Assembly (NCBI GenBank): GCA_027618515.1
Contig: JAQCEV010000015.1
Coordinates: 1-40,074 of the forward strand
DNA length: 40,074 bases
Direction of reading: 5' to 3'
Source of the DNA: Chloroflexota bacterium
GTDB taxonomy: Bacteria > Chloroflexota > Dehalococcoidia > Lucifugimonadales > Australimonadaceae
A model generated the notes under the pieces. That model made no database searches, was not told the DNA's origin, and was given only the letters and a program-made list of their open reading frames with translations. The translations under genes and the position numbers were made by a program. Below, one piece after another: positions 1 to 6,236 of the stretch (position 1 is its first letter; each line of letters starts with the position of its first letter).

Positions 1-203
1 GCGTTGGCCAACGTGTCGACCATCCCCTAGCCCCTTCCTATGCAGGAAGGGGGGTAAAAAAGGAGAGGATATGGGGGGCACCCCTTGCCCCCGGCAGGGG
101 AAGGCCTCTGCACTCCCGGGAGGGTCAGGGACGATCATGGATGAGGGCGAGCCGGGATTGCCCGGGCTCGATTGGGGGCGATATGTTGAATAGGTCGGTG
201 CGA

Positions 204-257
204 GCCCTCGAATCTCTTGGCTTCGCCGCTAGGACTAAAGGTCGCTCGGCGCTCCGG
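204..257 (+). repeat. 54-bp direct repeat, copy 1
   Basis: This copy matches 305-358 at 53 of 54 positions, with a single A/G difference at 211/312. The period between copies is 101 bases. The unit carries TTGGCTTCGCCGCTAGGAC in its middle. No coding frame is preserved in a meaningful way. It is probably a genome-specific intergenic repeat; I cannot see other copies in this window. Confidence 0.8.
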
Positions 258-304
258 GAACTCCGGGCTCGTTGGTGGGCAGGTCGTGGAGCCAGTCGGG
301 GCTC

Positions 305-358
305 GCCCTCGGATCTCTTGGCTTCGCCGCTAGGACTAAAGGTCGCTCGGCGCTCCGG
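305..358 (+). repeat. 54-bp direct repeat, copy 2
   Basis: Second copy of the unit at 204-257 (53/54 identical). It ends 11 bases before the stop codon of yajQ, so the repeat pair occupies the 3' flank of that gene. Confidence 0.8.
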
Positions 359-369
359 AGTGCACCAAA

Positions 370-855
370 TCACTCGCGGAAGTTGACGAATTGGAGGGGC
401 TGCTCGATGGGTAGTTCCTTGATGAATGCGATGGCTTCCTGGAGATCATCGCGCTTCTTGCCGGTGATGCGCAGTTCGTCGCCTTGGACAGCGACTTGAA
501 CCTTGATCTTGGTGCTCTTGATCCCCTTGGTGATCTTGGTCGCAATCTCGCGTTCGATGCCTTGCTTGATCTCCACGGTCTGGCGAAGGCTGCCCTGGGT
601 GGCAGCTTCAGCGGGCTTGAAGTCGAGCGCCCTGGCGTCAACTTCGCGCCGGGCGAAGTAGGTTTGCAGGAGCTCGTGCATCTGCTTGAGCTTGAGGTCG
701 TCGTCCGCCGTGATGGTGAGAGTGGTGTCCGAACGCTCGATTCCGCACTTAGTGCCCTTGAGGTCGAAACGCTGTTGCGCCTCTCGTTGTACGCCGTTGA
801 GGGCGTTATCGACCTCGGTCAGGTCTGTTTTGGAAACAACGTCGAATGAGGGCAT
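370..855 (-). CDS. yajQ: YajQ family nucleotide-binding protein
   Basis: This 161-residue protein matches the whole length of the YajQ/UPF0234 family. It opens with MPSFDVVSK and carries the family's two RNP-like alpha/beta halves. The centre reads KQGIEREIATKITKGIK, and the C-terminus ends in QPLQFVNFRE, both typical of YajQ. Family members bind nucleotides, and some bind cyclic di-GMP; the role here is not shown by sequence. The start ATG (853-855) has AGGAG six bases upstream. It stands alone in its orientation apart from the cupin gene 53 bases upstream on the same strand, with which it may be cotranscribed. Confidence 0.93.
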   Translation of the reverse strand: MPSFDVVSKTDLTEVDNALNGVQREAQQRFDLKGTKCGIERSDTTLTITADDDLKLKQMHELLQTYFARREVDARALDFKPAEAATQGSLRQTVEIKQGIEREIATKITKGIKSTKIKVQVAVQGDELRITGKKRDDLQEAIAFIKELPIEQPLQFVNFRE

Positions 856-908
856 CGGTTCTCCTGTTCTCTATACGGTGGTCGGCGGCAACTGGCGGGA
901 GTTGCCGA

Positions 909-1286
909 TCAGGGTTTGTACTCTTCGACGATCTCGACGGGTGCGTTGCGGGCGACGACCATCTCGATGGTCTCGTCGCCGTCGTTGACTGGTTGGTGGG
1001 GCGCGCCTGGGGGCACGAAGAGGTAGTCACCTGGGCCGAACTCAAGAACTTGGTCCAGCTTTTCGCCGACCATGAATTTGCCGTGGCCGTGCATGATGTA
1101 TATCGCTGATTCGCAGTTGAGGTGCACGTGCGCGCCTGACGCGCAGCCAGCGGGGATGGTTGCGGTGGCGAGGTGAATGCCGGTCGCGCCGGTCAGCGAT
1201 TCGGACACGCCTGCAATGCGGGTCATGGCGCCCGATGCGATCTCGGTCTCGCGTTCGTCAGGGTGAACGATGCGTATCTCTGCCAT
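909..1286 (-). CDS. Single-domain cupin protein
   Basis: A 125-residue cupin. Cupin motif 1 is visible as HVHLNCE (HxH, three residues, E). Motif 2 appears as GDYLFVPPGAPHQPVN, fitting G(x5)PxG(x2)H(x3)N exactly. These give the usual three-His/one-Glu metal site. Single cupins of this size may be dioxygenases, isomerases or regulators, so no substrate can be named. The start ATG has AAGGAGT six bases upstream. It is divergent from the Rieske gene 131 bases away, so they could share a control region. Confidence 0.85.
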   Translation of the reverse strand: MAEIRIVHPDERETEIASGAMTRIAGVSESLTGATGIHLATATIPAGCASGAHVHLNCESAIYIMHGHGKFMVGEKLDQVLEFGPGDYLFVPPGAPHQPVNDGDETIEMVVARNAPVEIVEEYKP

Positions 1287-1417
1287 CGGCGACTCCTTAG
1301 TTGGTCGCGCGCGTCCGCGCGCTTATAGGCTTAAGACCGCGACGAATCTTATCAGTCGTTGACGCTCCAGTGGGACTCCGATAGCCTTCGGGTCGAATAC
1401 TACTAGGGAGCACACAC

Positions 1418-2695
1418 ATGCTGAGCACCAAAGGTAACGAAACCCTCACGCAGGTTGGCAAAGGAACGCCGATGGGCGAACTGATGCGCCGCTACTGGCA
1501 CCCGATCGCCGCCGCAGGCGAGTTGATCGAGAAGCCTACGAAGCGTGTTCGTATCTTGGGTGAGGATCTGGTGCTCTACAAGGATCGTTCTGGCACGTTG
1601 GGGCTCATCGACGTTTTGTGCCCGCACCGGCGCGTTGACCTGTCATACGGTATCCCTGAGGAGCATGGCCTGCGTTGCATGTACCACGGTTGGATGTTCG
1701 ATGAGACAGGCCAGTGCATCGAGCAGCCGTTCGAGGAAACGGTGCACCCGGATGGTAGGTTCAAGGAGAAGGTGAAGGTCGCGGGCTACCCGGTCGAGGA
1801 ACTCAGCGGGTTGATCTTCGCGTACATGGGGCCGCTGCCCGCACCGGCGTTGCCACGTTGGGAGCACTTGATAGAGGAAAACGTGGTCGCTGACCTCGCG
1901 ATCACTGAGTTGGGGTGCAACTGGTTGCAGTGCCAGGAGAACTCGCTGGACGCTGTTCACTCGGAGTGGCTGCACGGCATCTACACACGCTACTTGAAGA
2001 CTGGCGATGCTACGCGGCCCAAGGGGCAGGGCACGACGCTGAAGATAGGGTTCGACGAATTCGAGTTCGGCATCATCAAGCGTCGGTTGCAGGAGGGATT
2101 CGCGGAGGACGGTGAGGACTGGACTGTGGGACACCCGGTGCTATTCCCCAACATCCTCTACGTCGGTAGCGAACACCGGACAACGACTCAGTGGCGTGTG
2201 CCGATCGATGACGAGCACACGTTGCACTTCTCGCTGTACATCTTCAAGCCGTACCCGGGTACGAAGGCTCCCGAGCAGCCCGTGGTGGCTTGGCGGAAAG
2301 TACCGCTGAAGGACGCTGAGGGGTACTACAACGTGCGCCACACATTCAATCAGGATTACATGGCCTGGATTACACAAGGGCCTGTTGCCGATCGGACGAA
2401 GGAGTACCTCGGCGAGTCAGACCGTGGGATCATCCTGTTCCGGAACCAACTGAAGAAGCAGCTGGCGATCATCGCCGACGGCGGCGAGCCGATGAACGTT
2501 TTCCGGGATTCCCAGACCGCGAGCCAAGCTCACTTGCCGATGGAGGCGATCAAGCATGGCGTGTTGCCGGATGGTACGTATCGGGCTGGCGAGGCCGGTG
2601 AGAGCACGGACACGGACATCATCGAGCAGGTGATGGCGACGTGGACGGAGGCTTACGCAGGCAAGGAAGGCGCGGAGGGCTTCGCGTTCCTGTAG
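1418..2695 (+). CDS. Rieske aromatic ring-hydroxylating oxygenase, phthalate dioxygenase type
   Basis: A 425-residue oxygenase alpha subunit. The N-terminal Rieske [2Fe-2S] motif is CPH...CMYH (C68, H70, C87, H90). The mononuclear iron site shows DAVHSEWLH (D178, H181, H186). Downstream, QDYMAWITQGPVADRT followed by SDRGI is characteristic of the phthalate 4,5-dioxygenase/LigX-like branch. Such enzymes use a separate reductase, which is not in this window. AGGGAG lies seven bases before the ATG. Substrate is unknown; the nearby class II aldolase and the distant 4,5-dihydroxyphthalate-decarboxylase-like protein make an aromatic acid plausible, but that is inference. Confidence 0.92.
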   Translation: MLSTKGNETLTQVGKGTPMGELMRRYWHPIAAAGELIEKPTKRVRILGEDLVLYKDRSGTLGLIDVLCPHRRVDLSYGIPEEHGLRCMYHGWMFDETGQCIEQPFEETVHPDGRFKEKVKVAGYPVEELSGLIFAYMGPLPAPALPRWEHLIEENVVADLAITELGCNWLQCQENSLDAVHSEWLHGIYTRYLKTGDATRPKGQGTTLKIGFDEFEFGIIKRRLQEGFAEDGEDWTVGHPVLFPNILYVGSEHRTTTQWRVPIDDEHTLHFSLYIFKPYPGTKAPEQPVVAWRKVPLKDAEGYYNVRHTFNQDYMAWITQGPVADRTKEYLGESDRGIILFRNQLKKQLAIIADGGEPMNVFRDSQTASQAHLPMEAIKHGVLPDGTYRAGEAGESTDTDIIEQVMATWTEAYAGKEGAEGFAFL

Positions 2696-2723
2696 CGTGA
2701 GTCTGCCGGTGGCTGTGCAACCG

Positions 2724-2753
2724 CCTTGGGCGCTCAGTAGGCAGCGCCCAAGG
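2724..2753. terminator. Bidirectional hairpin between convergent genes
   Basis: A perfect 11-bp inverted repeat (2724-2734 with 2743-2753) closes an 8-base loop. It lies between the convergent Rieske gene and haem-binding gene. No T run follows on either strand, so it is a hairpin terminator candidate rather than a textbook intrinsic terminator. Confidence 0.55.
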
Positions 2754-2775
2754 ATGGGGGACTAGGAGCCCTCGG

Positions 2776-3251
2776 TCAGTTCAGTTTGCTGGCGGCCACA
2801 GTCGCTCGCAATCCATCCGCGAGGGCTTGAAGGTCAGCGTCGCTGAGCCGGGCATCGGGGTGGAGCAGCATGTAATCCCATGTGGGCATCTCGCCTTCGA
2901 GAACCGCTTCGACTATCTCGTCGGTCTCCCTTGGAGGCCACTCTGAGAAGTTCAGGTGGCCGCGCCCACCGTTGACGTGCCGGATGGAGAACCAAGACGA
3001 CGGTGCGACGTAGGAGTACCAGGGCCAGACGGTCTCGTTGCTATGGCAATCGAAGCAGGCTGTTTGCGCCAACTCGCGGGTACGCGGGGAGTCCCACGCG
3101 GGCTCAGCGAGGACGGGTGGGTTGGTGTGCTGCCAGCCGTAGGCACTAGTTGTAGCGCCATGAATCCGGCGAGTATCGCTCCGAATCCCAGCAGCAACAT
3201 CTTTCGAGAGAAGATACGGACGCCTAGGACTGTCATGTTTGGGATGGTCAT
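2776..3251 (-). pseudogene. Haem-binding domain (c-type) protein, frameshifted
   Basis: Two frames together spell one protein. The first, from ATG 3249-3251 (alternative 3234-3236), has a short N-terminus and a membrane anchor ending in ALQLVP. The second continues as YGWQHTNPPVLAEPAWDSP, then CFDCH, WPWYSYVAPSSW and HLNFSEW. That is the layout of the haem-binding domain family (Haem_bd): one TM segment, TNPPV, a CxxCH haem c site and the HLNFSEW motif. The frame changes near 3139-3142, where restoring one base (CCTACGG to CCTTACGG in the gene's sense) rejoins them. The downstream frame has only an internal TTG as start, which would remove the membrane anchor. Either a decayed gene or a one-base sequence error. 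In the intact form it would be a membrane-anchored periplasmic cytochrome-like protein. Confidence 0.8.
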
Positions 3252-3352
3252 ACCTATAGGATAAACTGCCGAGCGCCGCAACTCCCCCTTGTGTTTTTCG
3301 CAGGAGCGGCGAGAATTGCGCCCAAGGGTTCGCCCACTATGAGGAGGCTTGA

Positions 3353-4138
3353 ATGTCACGAGAGATCGATGAGGTCAAATATGAGGTCGCTCAGGCGACA
3401 AGGATCCTGTCGTCCCTGGGGCTCGCGTCCGGGGTAACGGCATCGCTAGGTCACGTCAGCATGCGCGTGCCGAACCAGCCCGACCGCTTCGTGGTCAAGG
3501 GTAGGGGATACCAGATCGACGCACTTGAGGAGATGCAGTACTACGACATGATCGTGTGCGACCTCGAGGGCTACAAGGTCGATGGCCCCGCCAAGTCGAC
3601 GCAGTGCTCAGAGGTGAAGATCCACTCCTGCATCTACCGCGAGCGGCCCGACGTGATGTCGGTTGTGCACGTGCACCCTCGCTACACGGTGCTGATGACG
3701 GTTCTCGAAGAGCGCTTGCGTCCGATGGCGCAGGAAGGCGCAGCGTTGGTGAAGAGTGAGCTTCCCGTTTACCCGCACACGAAGACCGTGTGGAGTGAAG
3801 AGGAAGGGGCGGAGTTGGTGAGCTACCTGGGTGACGGCAAGGCTGTCTTGATGCAGGGCCACGGCGCCGCGATGACTGGGAAGACAGTCGACGACTCAGT
3901 GCTGTCGATGCTGCAACTCGAAGAGCAGGCACGCATGAACTACTTGGCGCTGGTTGCCAAGGGGTCTGACCACAAGTACCTGTCCGACGCGTTGGTCGAT
4001 GAGTCGACCAACCGACCGAACCAGAGCGAGTACCCGCATTTCAAGGAATTGATGCGGCGCATCGGTGGCAACCCGCCGCGCGATGGCACCTGGAACTCCT
4101 ACAAGAAGAAGGTTTCAGGAGACATGATCGCCCCCTAA
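3353..4138 (+). CDS. Class II aldolase/adducin family protein
   Basis: A 261-residue protein of the class II aldolase fold. The zinc site reads E87, then HVHPR (H106 and H108) and QGHG (H170), the usual Glu/His set for this family. Members include fuculose- and ribulose-phosphate aldolases or epimerases and the decarboxylases of dihydroxyphthalate-type aromatic acids. No sugar-phosphate signature decides between them. GAGGAGG lies just upstream of the ATG. It is divergent from the haem-binding gene. The Rieske oxygenase nearby makes a decarboxylase role worth considering. Confidence 0.87.
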   Translation: MSREIDEVKYEVAQATRILSSLGLASGVTASLGHVSMRVPNQPDRFVVKGRGYQIDALEEMQYYDMIVCDLEGYKVDGPAKSTQCSEVKIHSCIYRERPDVMSVVHVHPRYTVLMTVLEERLRPMAQEGAALVKSELPVYPHTKTVWSEEEGAELVSYLGDGKAVLMQGHGAAMTGKTVDDSVLSMLQLEEQARMNYLALVAKGSDHKYLSDALVDESTNRPNQSEYPHFKELMRRIGGNPPRDGTWNSYKKKVSGDMIAP

Positions 4139-4164
4139 TCGGCGATCAACCACTGGGAAAAAGA

Positions 4165-4194
4165 GAAGGGCCGGGGCGATTGCCCCGGCCCTTC
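4165..4194. terminator. Bidirectional intrinsic terminator
   Basis: A perfect 13-bp G/C-rich stem (4165-4177 with 4182-4194) has a 4-base GATT loop. On the minus strand it is followed by TCTTTTTC, a good U tract for the membrane protein gene at 4215; on the plus strand the tail is TTGTGATT. It sits between convergent genes. Confidence 0.85.
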
Positions 4195-4214
4195 TTGTGA
4201 TTCGGCGAAGTACG

Positions 4215-4883
4215 CTAGCCAGCGTTAAGTGCGGGCTCGTCGCCGAGCTCGCGGATACGCTTGGACTGTAGCCGGATCACGTTCACGATCGTGTAGAGGC
4301 CGAGCGCGATCGAGAGCAGGTAGGTTGTGTTGCCGAATCTACGCAACCCGGTAATCCACGTGCTCCAGGACTGTGTGGTCTGGAGTAGAGCGTTGTCGCC
4401 GTCTGTGATCGCCCCGCTGCCGACGGCGGCGAGTGCAAACTCGGCGATGATGCCCGCGAGCAGCATCATCATGCCCATCATCATGAGGACGATCATCGCC
4501 TTGGCGGTGTTTGGCATGACGAGCGTGAGGACGCGACGTCCGGCGGCTGTTTGGACTGTGCCGCCGCCTTCGCGGAACGCCCCAAGAATCCGGGCGATGG
4601 CGAAGACGATGGCGGAGAAGACTCCCATGAATCCGATGAACATGACACCGGTTGTGACGTGAGCCAGGGCGAATGCGGTGGAGGCGTCGCCGTCCGAAAC
4701 GGCGGATGCTCGCACGATCCCGAGGATCAGCGCTACGGGGAACGCCATGATCGCCATCAGGAACATGGGAAACCAGAGGGCTTTGCCCATGCGCTGCGGA
4801 AGGTTGAGCCCAGGGTTGCCGTTGGTCACGGCTACTAGGAACTCGCCGTACTTTTCTGTTTTTATCGCAGGTGCGCTTGCCAT
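4215..4883 (-). CDS. Multi-pass membrane protein of unknown function (paralogue of 4901-5887)
   Basis: I do not recognise a named family. The start is placed at ATG 4881-4883 (MASAPAIKTEKYGEF), because the longer open frame overlaps the upstream gene. This gives 222 residues with about four to five hydrophobic segments: one after LNLPQRMGKALW, one after FALAHVTTG, a Met-rich one after MPNTAKAM, and a last near RRFGNTTYLLS. The REGGGTVQ...MPNTAK stretch resembles RQGGGEVQ...MPGTAK in the neighbouring gene, so the two are distant paralogues. They lie 17 bases apart and are probably cotranscribed. Confidence 0.75.
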   Translation of the reverse strand: MASAPAIKTEKYGEFLVAVTNGNPGLNLPQRMGKALWFPMFLMAIMAFPVALILGIVRASAVSDGDASTAFALAHVTTGVMFIGFMGVFSAIVFAIARILGAFREGGGTVQTAAGRRVLTLVMPNTAKAMIVLMMMGMMMLLAGIIAEFALAAVGSGAITDGDNALLQTTQSWSTWITGLRRFGNTTYLLSIALGLYTIVNVIRLQSKRIRELGDEPALNAG

Positions 4884-4900
4884 AACTATTATCTCTGCCC

Positions 4901-5887
4901 TTACTTGCCGTTCCGGATCATCTCTTGGATCCGGAGGAACTGGAATGGGAGAACCTTTGTGCCGATCGTTGCTAGTGCGAGGACGATGCCTGAGAGCATC
5001 AAGCCCAGGGATGCCTCGCGTAGGGGCCCGAGCCACGCGAACCATGCACTGATGGTGGCGGGGTTGTCCTCGCCAGCCACGAACAGGTACAGCACGAACT
5101 GGAGCATGGCGCCCATGAGACCAATGGCCATTAGTGCGACGAACAACTTCGCGGTACCGGGCATGATCGGTGTCTTCACCGCGAGCCCGAGGAACTGCTG
5201 AACTTCACCCCCGCCCTGCCTGAGGGAGCCAAGAATGCTGCCGAGCAGCAGTGAGATTCCGGCCAGGAGCAGCGCTTCGCCGAAGAACTCGGTGCCCTGC
5301 GCCAATGCGCTGTAGGTCAGGAAGTCGGCGGTGTTGCCGTCGGCGCCCGCCGCTGCCTCGATGAGTGAGAACACGACTCCTGCCGTCACGAGCATGGCAC
5401 CCATGACGAGCATGGGCGACCAGAGCTTGAACGCCATCTTGTGGACGGGGTAGGCGTCAGGAGCGGTTCTGGTAACCGTGACGCTCAAGTAGCGGTTCGT
5501 GCCCGAAAGTCCCGCAGGGTCACCCTTGCCGTCGACGTTGGGAACGAGCTTGGCCAGCCCAACCTTGGTGCTTTCAACTCTGATCCATAGAAGCCGGACG
5601 ATGCCCCAGAGGATCAACGCGATACCCAATTTCGTGAACGCGAGCCCCGCTGTTGAGATGCCAAATGTCCAAGCGTTGTATGCGGCGACTGTGGTGCCGC
5701 CTGCTCCGTCGTCCGCGATATTGGCTGCGTTCACGATGCTGCCGATAAAGGACACCATCCCGACCATGATTCCTATGGCCGCTAGTGCGATGCCTATTTG
5801 GGCATGCGTCGCCTTCGCCAAGAAATCAGCGGCCACCAGGGGCCTAAGTAGCGATCCGGGTCTTACTGTTCCACCTTGCACTGCCAT
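4901..5887 (-). CDS. Multi-pass membrane protein of unknown function
   Basis: A 328-residue integral membrane protein with about seven or eight hydrophobic segments and no motif I recognise. The start is ATG 5885-5887 (MAVQGG), five bases after AGGAGGT; another ATG immediately upstream would be too close to it. The second half carries RQGGGEVQQ and MPGTAKLFVALMAIG, also seen in altered form in the downstream gene, suggesting duplication or a two-subunit assembly. It is divergent from the sulfite reductase operon. Residues 110-170 form a soluble loop rich in charged residues. Confidence 0.75.
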   Translation of the reverse strand: MAVQGGTVRPGSLLRPLVAADFLAKATHAQIGIALAAIGIMVGMVSFIGSIVNAANIADDGAGGTTVAAYNAWTFGISTAGLAFTKLGIALILWGIVRLLWIRVESTKVGLAKLVPNVDGKGDPAGLSGTNRYLSVTVTRTAPDAYPVHKMAFKLWSPMLVMGAMLVTAGVVFSLIEAAAGADGNTADFLTYSALAQGTEFFGEALLLAGISLLLGSILGSLRQGGGEVQQFLGLAVKTPIMPGTAKLFVALMAIGLMGAMLQFVLYLFVAGEDNPATISAWFAWLGPLREASLGLMLSGIVLALATIGTKVLPFQFLRIQEMIRNGK

Positions 5888-6046
5888 CATCCACCTCCTC
5901 ATCCTCAACCCTTACCAAGTTGCTGCGCTGCGTAACTGTCGACGCTTCTACGATGCACGGATCGTGGAGTGGGGTGCGTAACGCGTCGTTTTGCGAGTGA
6001 AAACAGGCGATTCATGGCAATGCTGGGTGGGGCCGGCGTGGTGGCG
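5888..6046. other. Divergent intergenic region
   Basis: This is the first part of the 349-base gap between the membrane-protein pair and the sulfite reductase gene. It must contain the minus-strand promoter of the pair, which I cannot place with confidence. The remainder of the gap is the sulfite reductase promoter and leader, annotated separately. Confidence 0.4.
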
Positions 6047-6075
6047 TTGGCTGATTTCATGCGCTGTGCTAGCAT
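6047..6075 (+). promoter_or_regulatory. Sigma-70-type promoter of the cysteine leader and sulfite reductase
   Basis: TTGGCT at 6047-6052 is followed after exactly 17 bases by TAGCAT at 6070-6075, with an extended TG at 6067-6068. Transcription would begin at about 6082-6084, which coincides with the ATG of the leader peptide. The peptide has no visible Shine-Dalgarno sequence, as expected for a leaderless start. Confidence 0.6.
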
Positions 6076-6083
6076 CGTTTTTG

Positions 6084-6131
6084 ATGAGCTTCGCCTTGAA
6101 CATTAGCTTCTGTTGTTGTTGCGGACCCTAG
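6084..6131 (+). CDS. Cysteine-rich leader peptide (attenuator uORF)
   Basis: A 15-codon open frame encodes MSFALNISFCCCCGP and ends in TAG. Residues 10-13 are four consecutive cysteines, codons TGT TGT TGT TGC at 6111-6122. It sits directly behind a promoter and ahead of a terminator hairpin and a sulfite reductase gene. A run of regulatory codons in a short leader is the hallmark of transcription attenuation: ribosomes stall there when Cys-tRNA is low. Polycysteine upstream ORFs controlling sulfur genes are known in mycobacteria; I know of none described for this kind of organism. It begins at or within two bases of the predicted 5' end, so it is probably translated leaderless. Confidence 0.8.
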   Translation: MSFALNISFCCCCGP

Positions 6132-6136
6132 GGCCC

Positions 6137-6170
6137 GGCGATACCTCATACCTGTATCCACCGTCACGCC
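6137..6170 (+). promoter_or_regulatory. Candidate antiterminator of the cysteine attenuator
   Basis: GATAC at 6140-6144 pairs with GTATC at 6154-6158, and GGC at 6137-6139 can pair with GCC at 6168-6170. The last pairing would take bases from the 5' arm of the terminator at 6167-6174. A ribosome stalled on the Cys codons would leave 6137 onward free. A ribosome reaching the stop codon at 6129-6131 would cover that arm. The pairing is drawn by eye, not folded by computer. Confidence 0.45.
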
Positions 6171-6198
6171 CTTCCCATCAATGAGAAGGGCGGTTTTT
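6167..6198 (+). terminator. Attenuator terminator before sulfite reductase
   Basis: A perfect 8-bp stem, CGCCCTTC (6167-6174) with GAAGGGCG (6185-6192), has a 10-base loop and is followed by GTTTTT (6193-6198). It lies 38 bases upstream of the reductase start codon and has no gene between it and the leader peptide, so its role must be conditional. Confidence 0.82.
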
Positions 6199-6236
6199 AT
6201 TGCGCTGTGAAATGCGCCAAAACAAGGAGCGTCCTG

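Larger units (their letters stand above)
1..369. other. Structured non-coding region upstream of yajQ end
   Basis: I see no convincing gene here; the open frames are short and follow the repeats. It holds several strong inverted repeats. There is a 12-bp perfect palindrome at 2-13. A 9-bp hairpin pairs 31-39 with 44-52. A G/C hairpin at 148-170 pairs CGAGCC with GGCTCG and GGG with CCC around an ATTG loop. A direct repeat (204-257 and 305-358) is listed separately. The hairpins lack a following T run in either direction, so they are not typical intrinsic terminators. It looks like an intergenic repeat cluster of the host genome. Confidence 0.55.

Noticed and set aside
484-849. A long plus-strand ORF opposite yajQ
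   Set aside because: The minus-strand frame encodes a full, recognisable YajQ with a good ribosome-binding site. The plus frame is its shadow.
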